From the NCBI RefSeq assembly GCF_003270085.1, contig NZ_QFDQ01000054.1, positions 17,822-81,821 of the forward strand: 64,000 bases of DNA. Direction: 5' to 3'. Shown here piece by piece: positions 9,401 through 16,896 of the stretch. Position numbers and translations under genes: made by a program. The DNA comes from Streptomyces triticisoli. GTDB lineage: Bacteria > Actinomycetota > Actinomycetes > Streptomycetales > Streptomycetaceae. The notes under the pieces were generated by a model. That model was not told the origin of the DNA, made no database searches, and saw only the letters and a list, made by a program, of their open reading frames with translations. Numbering within the stretch: position 1 is the first letter of the stretch; each line of letters starts with the position of its first letter.

Positions 9401-11223
9401 ACACCGACGAACCGACCGCGGCTGTCCGCCTCACGGATGCCGATTGTACTCAGGGCGACTTGAAGGGACGGGTCCTCCGAGAGCTTCGGATGCACGTAGA
9501 CGAGGTCGTCCTTGAGGCCGTCCTGCACACTGCGTCGCCAAACCTGCCCGGCGATCGGCGCGACCAGATCTCCGGCCTCCGTCAGAACGGTCCGAGCCCG
9601 CCGGGCCTCCTCCGCGAAGGGGTGCCGCTCAGTGATCATCTCGGCCAGGATGCGGACGGCTATCGCCGAGCCCTCCGGGCCGGCATCACCGACGAGTGCC
9701 TCCAGCCACTCGACGACGGTGGCCCGCCGGTGACCGGCCGCGTCGAGGATGTGCTCGACCTTGCCCGAGCGGATCTCCGCGGCCTCGACGGACGGGTGCA
9801 ACCAGTCGGCCGGCCGGCCGGGGCACTTGCTCCACATACGGAGCCACTCCGGCTTCAGGACCCTGCCGGACCGACGGCCCCCGTCCGGATGGATGCGCAG
9901 GTCGCGCGGTGTCCGCAGGCGACCGTCCTGGTCGGGCAGGGAGGGGAGGATCGCCGTGAGCCTCCAGATGCTCCTGGTGAGGAGTTCGTCCGCCCAGCTG
10001 AGGGTTTCCGCTGCCTTGGCTCGACCAGGGAGGAAGGCCAGGTACGCGCCGGGGTCTTCAGCAGGAGCGAGTTGCGGGAGCGACGTCACGACCAGCTTGG
10101 CGGCAACCTGGAGCAGCTCCTGGTTGAACGGACTGGAGTCCAGGAGGTTCTGTCGATCCTCGTTGGTCTTCCAGGCACCGTTGAGGGCGCCGCTCAACGT
10201 CATCTCGTACTTGGTGGGGAAGAAGGACCAGAACTTGCCACGTCCCCTGGCGGGGTTGGCGTAAGGGAGAGTACCGCCGTACTCGGGGACCGCCCACGAG
10301 ATGTCGATGGTGGCCCGGTCGTGGAGCTCACCCGCTGTGCCGCGCGCCGCTGTGGTCGGCTGGTGGGCTGCCGTGAAGACCTTCCAGCTCACGCTTGATG
10401 CGGTCCGGCCGGTACCTTTCTCGTGAATGGTCCGGCGCACCCCGTCCTGGTCGACCGTGATCACGCGTCGGACGACGGGCATGCGTCGCCGGTCCTCCAG
10501 GACGACCTGACCCACGTGGGACGAGAAAAGCTGGAAGAGCTTCGGAAACTCCTCCTGGCCGTTCTTCGACTCGGGGTTATGGATGTCGTTGGCCAGTCGG
10601 TTGGCGGCGCCGGGGAGCAGTGGCAGTCGGACAACGGTGGTTGCCCAGGAACGCAGATCGTCCAGAACGGCGTCGGCCTTTCGCTCCGCAGCCTCGTCGA
10701 GGGACCGGGCCATGCGTAGTACCGGCGCCTCGAAGTCGGAATCCGGTGAGAAGCCGGCGGTGCGTGCGATCTCGGTGCGGGACCACGCGCGGTCGAAGCC
10801 GAAACTCCCGGTGTCGCTGAAGAACTGGGGGGCGTCCGTCACCACCAGGTAGGACTTGACACCGACACCGAAGCGACCGATCTGCCCGCCACGCTTGCGG
10901 GAGACGCCCATCCGGAGAATCGTCTCGGTTCCCTCGGGGGTTACGGGCGTGCCCTGGTTGGCACAGTACAGATAGGTGTCGGTGAGGATGACGTGCACCG
11001 CGCCACCAGGCTCGTTGGCGATTTCGTCGGCCGCGTTCTGCACGATCTCGAAGAGCTGGCGGTCACCGTATCCGCCCTGAGTGATGCGACGTTCGCCGTT
11101 GGCGTGCTCTTGGATGAGGCCCGGGTCGACCCGGTACGTCTCCAGAACGCGGGACGACTGCTCGAGGATTTTGGCGATCACGGGCGAGGTGGCCGAGGAG
11201 TCCCCCGACGACGGCTGTGACAC
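6460..11223 (-). CDS. Sacsin/Hsp90-like ATPase fused to an SF2 (DEAH-box) helicase
   Basis: A 1587-residue protein, GTG start 11223 with a weak GGAAA Shine-Dalgarno (SD). The N-terminus carries a GHKL/sacsin-type ATPase fold: GDRQLFEIVQNAADEI (N box with the Asn that holds Mg-ATP, near residue 60) and GQIGRFGVGVKSYLV (glycine lid, near 135). A long central region of about 900 residues shows no motif I can name. The C-terminal 400 residues form an SF2 helicase: LSLPTGAGKTRVTAEA (Walker A), LVIVDEAHVAIS (DEAH), LLGLTATPFRNT (motif III) and QQMIGRGLRGPRNGG (motif VI). It heads the coupled order fusion-UvrD-drmA-drmB. Sacsin-like ATPase plus helicase fusions are common in prokaryotic conflict loci, but the biochemical role here is inferred. 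I see no frameshift. Confidence 0.82.
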   Translation of the reverse strand: MSQPSSGDSSATSPVIAKILEQSSRVLETYRVDPGLIQEHANGERRITQGGYGDRQLFEIVQNAADEIANEPGGAVHVILTDTYLYCANQGTPVTPEGTETILRMGVSRKRGGQIGRFGVGVKSYLVVTDAPQFFSDTGSFGFDRAWSRTEIARTAGFSPDSDFEAPVLRMARSLDEAAERKADAVLDDLRSWATTVVRLPLLPGAANRLANDIHNPESKNGQEEFPKLFQLFSSHVGQVVLEDRRRMPVVRRVITVDQDGVRRTIHEKGTGRTASSVSWKVFTAAHQPTTAARGTAGELHDRATIDISWAVPEYGGTLPYANPARGRGKFWSFFPTKYEMTLSGALNGAWKTNEDRQNLLDSSPFNQELLQVAAKLVVTSLPQLAPAEDPGAYLAFLPGRAKAAETLSWADELLTRSIWRLTAILPSLPDQDGRLRTPRDLRIHPDGGRRSGRVLKPEWLRMWSKCPGRPADWLHPSVEAAEIRSGKVEHILDAAGHRRATVVEWLEALVGDAGPEGSAIAVRILAEMITERHPFAEEARRARTVLTEAGDLVAPIAGQVWRRSVQDGLKDDLVYVHPKLSEDPSLQVALSTIGIREADSRGRFVGVLDQGFANYTARDWRRFWELFRRAGGSSVVGEIRSRFPKPLEALHVLTLDGAFHPMRNCLLPGPIVPEDGSRDRSVAVDLSFHSDDTAVFRELGLRTRPWQATQAAEENWYEEYRKALYEDYCRTLGSKSRPTINRMTTEGSAFADSLHLLFLLSDEGRAAFVQALPDHLVVERWTRQIGASANTRAAVPSPLRWVVRKYGMVPTSQGPRRPSDAVGPQLAGYADVLPVADISEEKARKLGLPISVEKVPEALWAKLTEQLLASEDDAFVGNTYVLMTRLDLHFPEGKTRCRIGETWGNREDGEIAVAASVEEYRTLRAEAVPALLTAGPEDAELLIDKWGMLPFAHVISKEVRYVPSGEPMMLTDAYPTLRQRLGNTIKNFELQYCSELEEITKTPNGMRPKPLKSALSGTTVLVLNPKSRLEALTAADRELRWRLGDSGCRAILEAQHRQEQDKRTQQALQAVRDADTVVKKLALLLGTDALRERLPEGLLESERHELGGEPSAERVAQMAYNSHGDGVLHAYVKELQARFPSHAPSSFTGSAAAVKFVSDLRFPDVFAGFSTPKLQPRVDVDGPREFPRLHDYQERLAANIFQMLDRVTPQRGMLSLPTGAGKTRVTAEAVIRWIKQDDDLGGPILWIAQTEELCEQAVQSWKFVWEKVGAEKQLTISRLWSSNEAGPIVGRPQLVVATDAKLRNCLATDSYAWLRKAALVIVDEAHVAISPQYTELLTQLGLPHSRTDRHLLGLTATPFRNTNEEQTRRLVQRFGGRRLDDGVFHGDPYAELQELGMLARVEHQELIGGTIELTQDEKARADQMSVLSKAAEQRLADDHNRNQRIIDEITAMPEDWPVLVFATSVGHAKFLAAKLNDRGISSAAVDSATSPSDRTNRISAFRQGRLRVLTNYGVLHQGFDAPATRAVVVARPTYSPNVYQQMIGRGLRGPRNGGKPMCLILNVRDNITNYGKALAFTQFEHLWSAK

Positions 11224-11363
11224 GAGGATTTCCGGTTTCTGTGCGTGGTTCGATGTGGGCGGAGAGCGAAGGGCCGGCCACCTGGGTGATGCGTGGCCGA
11301 GCCCCTCGTCGAGGGCGAGCGAGTGTGTGGACGGCGAGTCCGAGAGCGAGCTGCCTGGTTGCT

Positions 11364-11744
11364 TCAGGAGAAGTTGATGATGATGACCAGGGCGATGCGC
11401 TTACGGGATCGGGAAACCCGCAGGGAAGTCTTCGGACGGGTCGTCTCGTAGGTGCGGGAAGGCGGAGCCACGTTTCGGCGAGAAGCCCGGATGCGACGCG
11501 TGGACCTGCGAATGTGAACCGTGGCGGTGGGGGACTTCTTGGTGATCTGCCGGTCGGTGAACGCGATGATCCTCCGGTAATTCGAGATGACCGGATGCGA
11601 GAGGCCGTGCGCCATGAAGAACTCGGACCGCTGCTCGGGACCCTCGAGGGACTCGTACTGCGCGACCAGGCGTCGCATGCGCTCGATGTCGGGATCGCGG
11701 GAAATACTCGAGTCGTCCGAAGAGCCATTGGTGGAATTCGACAT
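11364..11744 (-). CDS. Small Arg-rich protein with a possible helix-turn-helix, head of the DISARM-like operon
   Basis: A 126-residue protein starting at ATG 11744 behind a strong SD (AGGGGG, on the minus strand just above 11745). Residues 1-30 are Ser/Asp-rich. The middle (FFMAHGLSHPVISNYRRI) reads like a helix-turn-helix. The last 50 residues are very basic (RRSTRRIRASRR and later RSRKRIA) and end in a short hydrophobic tail, LVIIINFS. I do not recognise a family. It lies 140 bp upstream of, and in the same direction as, the Hsp90-helicase gene. By position it could be the operon's regulator or a DNA-binding accessory. The hydrophobic tail is odd for a cytosolic regulator and could reflect a frameshift near the 3' end. 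Confidence 0.5.
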   Translation of the reverse strand: MSNSTNGSSDDSSISRDPDIERMRRLVAQYESLEGPEQRSEFFMAHGLSHPVISNYRRIIAFTDRQITKKSPTATVHIRRSTRRIRASRRNVAPPSRTYETTRPKTSLRVSRSRKRIALVIIINFS

Positions 11745-11971
11745 GTTTATCCCCCTGCAGTGTTGGATGGCTGATCGTTTCGGCGGTGCGGGCGCGCAAA
11801 CGAAAACGCAGTGGGGGGAAAGGTGCAGCCATGCGACAACCCCGTTACGGATGTTTGCCGTGGAGTAACTGATGGCGCCTGTTGAAGGTAAGGCCTGAGG
11901 GAAGCTCGGCGCAAGGTAGTTGCCGAAGATGCTCACAACTGAGGGTTTCGTTTCGGGGTGCGTCGCTCCTG

Positions 11972-12530
11972 TCACTGCCTCAGGACAAGTCCAGTCTCGA
12001 CGACGAAGCCGTCCAACAGGACGGAATGGGACGGCACTGCATCTGCTTGAGCAAGGTCCTTGCCAGCGTGGCGTGTTGGCCGTGATGCATGCGGCCATGT
12101 TGGCCAGCGTCTTCTTCATGCTCGCCCACATGTCTTCGTCCAAGCAGATCCAGGTACGGCGTGTACAGCGGAGGGTGAAGCCCCGTCAACGAGAGGTGCA
12201 CACAGCCAGCAGGGCATGCATCGCTGCGGCCGAGGTGATGGCACGCCGCCTCAGTGGCCTTTGGGAGACCAGGTGCGGCCCTTTGGGTTGGCGCGGGACC
12301 TTCGCCCCGGACTCGTTGGCGGAGCATAGCCCGGTGCCTACTTCTTCAACGCCGTTCCACCACCGGCCGGACCGACTCCCGAGTGGCCACCGCCTGCTCG
12401 TCACGTTCGGAGGCATGATGACCGGCGGCCCGGACTGCCCAGCCCATTTGCCACAGAGCCCGCCAGGTCTGCGGCACGCTGAGCGAGATGCACCAGCGGT
12501 AGCCGATGACGGTGGCCATCAGGGGTACTG
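11972..12530 (-). pseudogene. Decayed IS630-type (winged-HTH/DDE) transposase remnant
   Basis: Reading the minus strand from about 12530 gives YRWCISLSVPQ, then LWQMGWAVRAAGHHASERDE. The latter resembles the pre-catalytic linker of IS630-like winged-HTH transposases (consensus of the type GWSVQVPARRAAERDE). Near the other end, within about 150 bp, three different frames carry consecutive pieces of the transposase C-terminus: EDMWASMKKTLANMA (region of the last catalytic Glu), TLLKQMQCRPI and LLDGFVVETGLVL, with the stop at 11972-11974. The order is right for one protein but the frame breaks at least twice, and the middle is unrecognisable. The remnant occupies most of the 1.1-kb gap between the two divergent defence modules. 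I saw no clear terminal inverted repeats or target duplication. Confidence 0.6.
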
Positions 12531-12538
12531 GTGCAGCG

Positions 12539-12583
12539 CTGGTCCTCGGTCCCGGACGTGCACCGTCCGGGACCGAGGACCAG
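12539..12583. repeat. Perfect 20-bp inverted repeat (strong hairpin)
   Basis: Arms 12539-12558 and 12564-12583 are exactly complementary, separated by the 5-base loop TGCAC. No T-run follows on either strand. It lies at the 5' side of the transposase remnant, about 280 bp upstream of the HTH-ATPase gene. It could be a factor-independent terminator of the type usual in Streptomyces, or the end of a former mobile element. The rest of the gap up to 12862 holds no gene I can see and presumably contains the promoter of the plus-strand operon. Confidence 0.6.
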
Positions 12584-12862
12584 CAGCACGGCCAACTCTT
12601 CCCGCCGCTGTGGCTTCATCCGGCTTGGCTGACCGCTGGGCCTCTCAGAAGTGAAAGGAAGAAGTTCCGGTTGATGTCCCCGCAAGGGTATTGCTGCGGT
12701 TCCGGTCAATCCGGGCATTCGTGTCCATAATTTCCACGAGCAAGAGATCGAGTGTTCCGGCCGCAGTGTGGTGTCAAAGGAAATTGTCACGAACGGCTTC
12801 TGTCAAACAGTCGTGTATGCTCGTCGCCGCATGAGCACTCCGACCAGGGGGGACGGGAAGCG

Positions 12863-14983
12863 GTGAATGGCGGAGAGGACTTCGGTCCCTGGCTGGCGCG
12901 CCAGTTGCAACGCGCGAACATGAAGCAGGCCGACTTGGCGGATCGCGTCGGGCTCACCCGCGCGGCTGTCTCCGCCTGGATAACCGGGCGTGCGGTCCCG
13001 CGGGACGAGACGATGCGTGCCATCGCCGACGTCTTCGGCGCGGAGTACGCGACCATGCACACCCGCACGACCGATGTCGCGGACAGCGCTCGCCCTGTGA
13101 GCTGGTACCACCGTCCCGCCTACCTCGACGGCGGCCGGGACTTCGGCAACGCCGCGACGTTCGCCTTCGATGCCGATGTGGAGGTCCTGGCCCGCGAGGC
13201 CACGCAGAACAGCCTCGACGAGCGGCTCGACCGCAACAACCCCGTGCGAGTTCGTTACACGATCCACGAGTTGACCGGAGAGGCCCTCGCCCGATTCCGC
13301 GAGGCCATCCGGTGGGACGACCTCTTCCCGCACTACGAGGCGGCGGCGGCCCAGGAGCAGAAGGTCGGCCGTGTCATCGCCGAGGGACTGCGGGACATGT
13401 ACGAGCGTGATCGCCTCGTGCTGCTGCGAGTCGACGACTACAACGCCTCGGGCCTCACCGGCGACGACTACGAGGACGGACGTTTCGCCGCTGTCGTCCG
13501 GCGTCAGCTCGACAGCCGGAAGTCCGATACGAGCGCCGGCGGTTCGTACGGCCTGGGCAAGGCCACTCTCTGGGCGACCAGCCGACTCGGCATGGTGCTC
13601 ATCAACTCCACCCTCTCCGAACCGCACGAGGGTCGGACCGAACGACGTCTCGTCGGGCGGCTGGACCTTCCGTGGCGGGTTGTGGAAGGCGAGCCGTTCG
13701 CCGGGCCGGCGTGGTTCGGTGAGCCCGACACCGCACCTGGCAGCGAGGGCGTCTCCAGATCGTGGTGGGCCGACGAGGACACGGTGGAGCGACTCCACCT
13801 CGCGCGCGAAAGCTCCGCGCCGGGCACTTCCTTCCTGATCGTCGGAGCGCATGACGTGGCGAGCAAGGCTGCCGACCCGGCTGTACAAGGCACCGATGAG
13901 GTCGACGACGAGGAGACGGTGCAGGCGATGCACGAGCGTCTCGTCGACGCCCTGGGGCACAACTTCTGGGCCGCCATGACCGCCGGCCGCAGCACGACTC
14001 CCATCCTCGAAGCCTCCGTACGGACTCTGCGCAACGGGCACGTGCTGATCGACGAGGAGCGCGTCGACCCCTACCGCGTGCAACCGTCCCGTACTCGGGC
14101 ACTCAAGGCGTACCTCGACGGAGAGACCGTCGACCGTCTGACGGAAACCGGGCAAGTGGCGCATGCACGGGTGCCGTTGATGGTCCCCGCTCAGCGCGGG
14201 CAGCGAGGCACGGTCGAACACGAGGCCGTGCTTCTGGTCACCGCGGCCGAGGACGGGGACGGCAAGCCCAACCAGGTGGTCATGATGCGCGGCAATCGCA
14301 TGGTGATCCGCGAAGCTCGGGTGCCGGACCTGCCGCTCGGCACCAATCCGTTCCAGGCCGTTCTTCTGGCCGGTCACGCCGCGGGTGAGCACGCTCCCCA
14401 CGCGGAACGGGCGGAGGCGTTCCTCCGGGCATCGGAGCCTCCGGAGCACGACAAGTGGGGACAGACTGACGAACTGCGTGCGGTCTACTCGACCGGAGCC
14501 CACCGCCGGATTCGGGAGTTCACGAGTGCGGCGTACCGGTCCGTTCGTGAACTCGTCGGTCGTTCCCAGGTGAAGAGCAAGGCTGGCCCACGAGCGTTGC
14601 GGGACCTGCTCCGGCTCGACGGCGGACCGAGCCCGGTCGTACGTGGTGGGGGAGCGCCGACGATCAGGGGCCTGGACGCCGAACTCGACGGATCGGGTGC
14701 CTGGCACGTGAGGGCAGAGGTACGACTGCCCGCCGGCCAGGACCCCTGGCTCCTCAGCCCGGTGGCGAAGTTCGATGTCCGTTCCGGGGCGCGTCCCTCC
14801 GTGGGCTGGTCGGAGGTCGTCGCAGGACAGAACTGCGAACTCGTCGGCGACAAGCTGCTCTTCAAGGCAGGTGCCCGCAGCGCGTCGTTCAGCGCGGTCA
14901 CCGATGTGTCCACCCACCCTGTCCGAGCCGAGCTCGCAGGGCTGATCGTCGAGTTGCAGAAGGCCAGGGGAGCCTCCGAGTGA
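12863..14983 (+). CDS. XRE-type HTH fused to a GHKL (MutL/MORC/Hsp90-like) ATPase
   Basis: A 706-residue protein. The GTG at 12863 is preceded by GGGAAG. Residues 8-62 are a classical XRE helix-turn-helix (QADLADRVGLTRAAVSAWI). A GHKL ATPase domain follows: EVLAREATQNSLDERL (N box, near residue 110), LLRVDDYNASGL (the acidic/Asn motif II position, near 185) and AGGSYGLGKATLWATSR (glycine lid with GxGK, near 228). The C-terminal 350 residues show no motif I can name. It is the first of three genes coupled by GTGA and ATGA overlaps, facing two cytosine methyltransferase-type genes and vsr. MutL/MORC-like GHKL ATPases have been described beside cytosine methylases and Vsr-like nucleases in restriction-modification loci. 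The HTH may give autoregulation or DNA targeting; that part is inference. Confidence 0.78.
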   Translation: MNGGEDFGPWLARQLQRANMKQADLADRVGLTRAAVSAWITGRAVPRDETMRAIADVFGAEYATMHTRTTDVADSARPVSWYHRPAYLDGGRDFGNAATFAFDADVEVLAREATQNSLDERLDRNNPVRVRYTIHELTGEALARFREAIRWDDLFPHYEAAAAQEQKVGRVIAEGLRDMYERDRLVLLRVDDYNASGLTGDDYEDGRFAAVVRRQLDSRKSDTSAGGSYGLGKATLWATSRLGMVLINSTLSEPHEGRTERRLVGRLDLPWRVVEGEPFAGPAWFGEPDTAPGSEGVSRSWWADEDTVERLHLARESSAPGTSFLIVGAHDVASKAADPAVQGTDEVDDEETVQAMHERLVDALGHNFWAAMTAGRSTTPILEASVRTLRNGHVLIDEERVDPYRVQPSRTRALKAYLDGETVDRLTETGQVAHARVPLMVPAQRGQRGTVEHEAVLLVTAAEDGDGKPNQVVMMRGNRMVIREARVPDLPLGTNPFQAVLLAGHAAGEHAPHAERAEAFLRASEPPEHDKWGQTDELRAVYSTGAHRRIREFTSAAYRSVRELVGRSQVKSKAGPRALRDLLRLDGGPSPVVRGGGAPTIRGLDAELDGSGAWHVRAEVRLPAGQDPWLLSPVAKFDVRSGARPSVGWSEVVAGQNCELVGDKLLFKAGARSASFSAVTDVSTHPVRAELAGLIVELQKARGASE

Positions 14984-15969
14984 AGGTCTATCCGTACAAG
15001 AGGATCACAGGGGAGATCGGTCTCGAGGTCACGAGTGTTCGGCAGGAGCGCGAGGGCTTCTACCAACACGATCTGGAGACCTGGGCGTTCTCCACGCAGG
15101 AGCGGGTCGTCGCGCTGCACCAGGTGGAACGCGACGACTGGGAGAGCGTGCGCCTCGGCGTGACCGCGATCCTGCCGGGCAAAGAGATTGCCGAAGGCCC
15201 CTGGACGGACATCTCGGTGATTGCCGTACTCACCGAGAAAGCGACCAACTCCCGTACTACCGCTCGACTCGAGCGGGTGGCGGGGAAGGACGGCTCGTGG
15301 ACCGGCCACCTGCGGTTCTGGAGGTCGGCCTACCGCAGTCGGGCCGACCTGTCCGTGGTTGCCGTCGCCACCGTCGACGGAGTGCGGGGCAGGATGATCG
15401 GCAGGGCGGAGGAGCCCTGGATCGTGGATCTGACCGCCCGCACACCCGTACGGCAGCGGGAAATGATCATCAATCAGGTGGACTTCACCTCCGGCCCCGA
15501 GTGGCTGCGCCCCTTCCGGGACGCGCCGTGGCTCGTGGAGACCTCGGGTGATCTCCCGACCGTGCACCTCAACGCCGGGTTCGAGGGTGTGTCCGAGCTT
15601 CTCGACTCGTCCGGAGGGCCTTTGGAGCGAGCAGTGCGAGACATGCTCGCCGCCCAGATTGCGACCGACGTGTGGACGGCCGTCTTCCACTCCGCGGTGA
15701 GCGACCTGGAGGTGGACGAGCACGGAAACCCGCAGTGGCCGGGTGGGTGGCGGGATGCGGTACTGCGCGGAATGCTCGCCGACGTCCTGCCGGACCACTC
15801 GGAAGCCGACGCTCTGCGTGAGATCGACGCCCGGCGCAGGGAAGGCTCCGGATGGAACGAACTGCAGCCGCGCATCAACTACGCGGCCGGGAGGCGGGCA
15901 AAGGTGGCCAAGAACCTGGGTACGGCGATCCGGACCCTCGACACGTCGCAGAGGGAGAGCCGAGCATGA
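14980..15969 (+). CDS. Protein of unknown function coupled to the GHKL ATPase
   Basis: A 329-residue protein, GTG 14980, overlapping the ATPase stop (GTGA). The N-terminal third looks beta-rich with scattered Trp (YQHDLETWAFST, GPWTDISVIAVL). The C-terminal third is alpha-helical and charged, ending in RRAKVAKNLGTAIRTL. There is no signal peptide, membrane segment, zinc site or nuclease motif that I can identify. It is present only as part of the three-gene unit 12863-16865, so by context it is a component of the same modification or defence system, perhaps a structural partner of the ATPase. I do not recognise the family. Confidence 0.7.
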   Translation: MKVYPYKRITGEIGLEVTSVRQEREGFYQHDLETWAFSTQERVVALHQVERDDWESVRLGVTAILPGKEIAEGPWTDISVIAVLTEKATNSRTTARLERVAGKDGSWTGHLRFWRSAYRSRADLSVVAVATVDGVRGRMIGRAEEPWIVDLTARTPVRQREMIINQVDFTSGPEWLRPFRDAPWLVETSGDLPTVHLNAGFEGVSELLDSSGGPLERAVRDMLAAQIATDVWTAVFHSAVSDLEVDEHGNPQWPGGWRDAVLRGMLADVLPDHSEADALREIDARRREGSGWNELQPRINYAAGRRAKVAKNLGTAIRTLDTSQRESRA

Positions 15970-16865
15970 CCGACAAGCCGGAGCACCTGCCGGAGCGGCT
16001 GGCCCTGCTCGCCGACATCAATGCGGCGAAGTTCCTGAGCACGGGCGTTCTCTCCGGTCATGAGGCGCCTCCCTACATTGCGCTGAACAAGATCACCGAT
16101 CCGGTGGACGCCAAGGGCGTGCGTACCGAGGTCGTCCCGATACGGGACCTCATCGACGACGTGATGCACCTCTTCCGCGACGACGCGCGAACCAAGGCGG
16201 ACGCGTGGCTCGCTCCGCGACTGCACGCCGCACTGAGGCTGAGCCGGAGGGAGGCGTCCGACAGCAGGCTGTGGAGTTTCCTTGCCCTGGCCGTTGCCCC
16301 GGACTACGTGGTGTGGCGTCACCTACCGACCAAGGGCAGGAACGGGCTGCCCCCCATGGTTGCCGCGAGCAGGTTCTCCGGCGCCCACTACACCCAGGCC
16401 TTCTCACGACTGTGGTGGGCCGCCGAGTTGTTCCGGGACGGCAGCGACTACGGACCGGTACAGGTGGCCTGCGGGAACCAGGACGTCCTGAACACCGTCC
16501 TGCGCCTCGACATCATCGATCACCGGCCCACGGCACAGGCGCTGATACGACTCGTGGCCAAGGAGACGGTGACCACGGGCCGCGAGGTCAACGCTCTTGC
16601 CGTGGTGACGAACGCGGCGGCGAGCACGCTGATGTACGACGTGCTCGCCGAGGACGAGGAGTGGGACGGCGGCGCGTTCGACGCGTGGGTTGAGGAGGCG
16701 GACTCGGCGCCCCCAGTTCCGCGCAAGGTCCTGCCGACAGGTCCGGACGACGGCCCTGTACCGCTGGCGGCCATTGATGCCTTGGCTGGCCGCTTCGAAG
16801 AGCTCTTCAAGGACGCGCGGGTCCGGGGGAGGACAGAAGTCACGGACCAACTCGGTGACGACTGA
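15966..16865 (+). CDS. DUF6339-like protein
   Basis: A 299-residue protein, ATG 15966, overlapping the previous stop (ATGA). The opening RLALLADINAAKFLSTG and the block LWSFLALAVAPDYVVWRH resemble the DUF6339 family, which I associate with cytosine-methyltransferase loci; this family call is from memory and moderate. The middle contains a Trp-rich helix (AFSRLWWAAELFRDGSDYG). The Asp/Glu-rich C-terminus ends 32 bp from the end of the convergent methyltransferase gene. No catalytic motif is obvious. It is the last gene of the GHKL-ATPase operon, so the function presumably depends on that complex. Confidence 0.66.
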   Translation: MTDKPEHLPERLALLADINAAKFLSTGVLSGHEAPPYIALNKITDPVDAKGVRTEVVPIRDLIDDVMHLFRDDARTKADAWLAPRLHAALRLSRREASDSRLWSFLALAVAPDYVVWRHLPTKGRNGLPPMVAASRFSGAHYTQAFSRLWWAAELFRDGSDYGPVQVACGNQDVLNTVLRLDIIDHRPTAQALIRLVAKETVTTGREVNALAVVTNAAASTLMYDVLAEDEEWDGGAFDAWVEEADSAPPVPRKVLPTGPDDGPVPLAAIDALAGRFEELFKDARVRGRTEVTDQLGDD

Positions 16866-16896
16866 CCAGAGTCAGCCGAACGGGTCTCCGCCGCGA

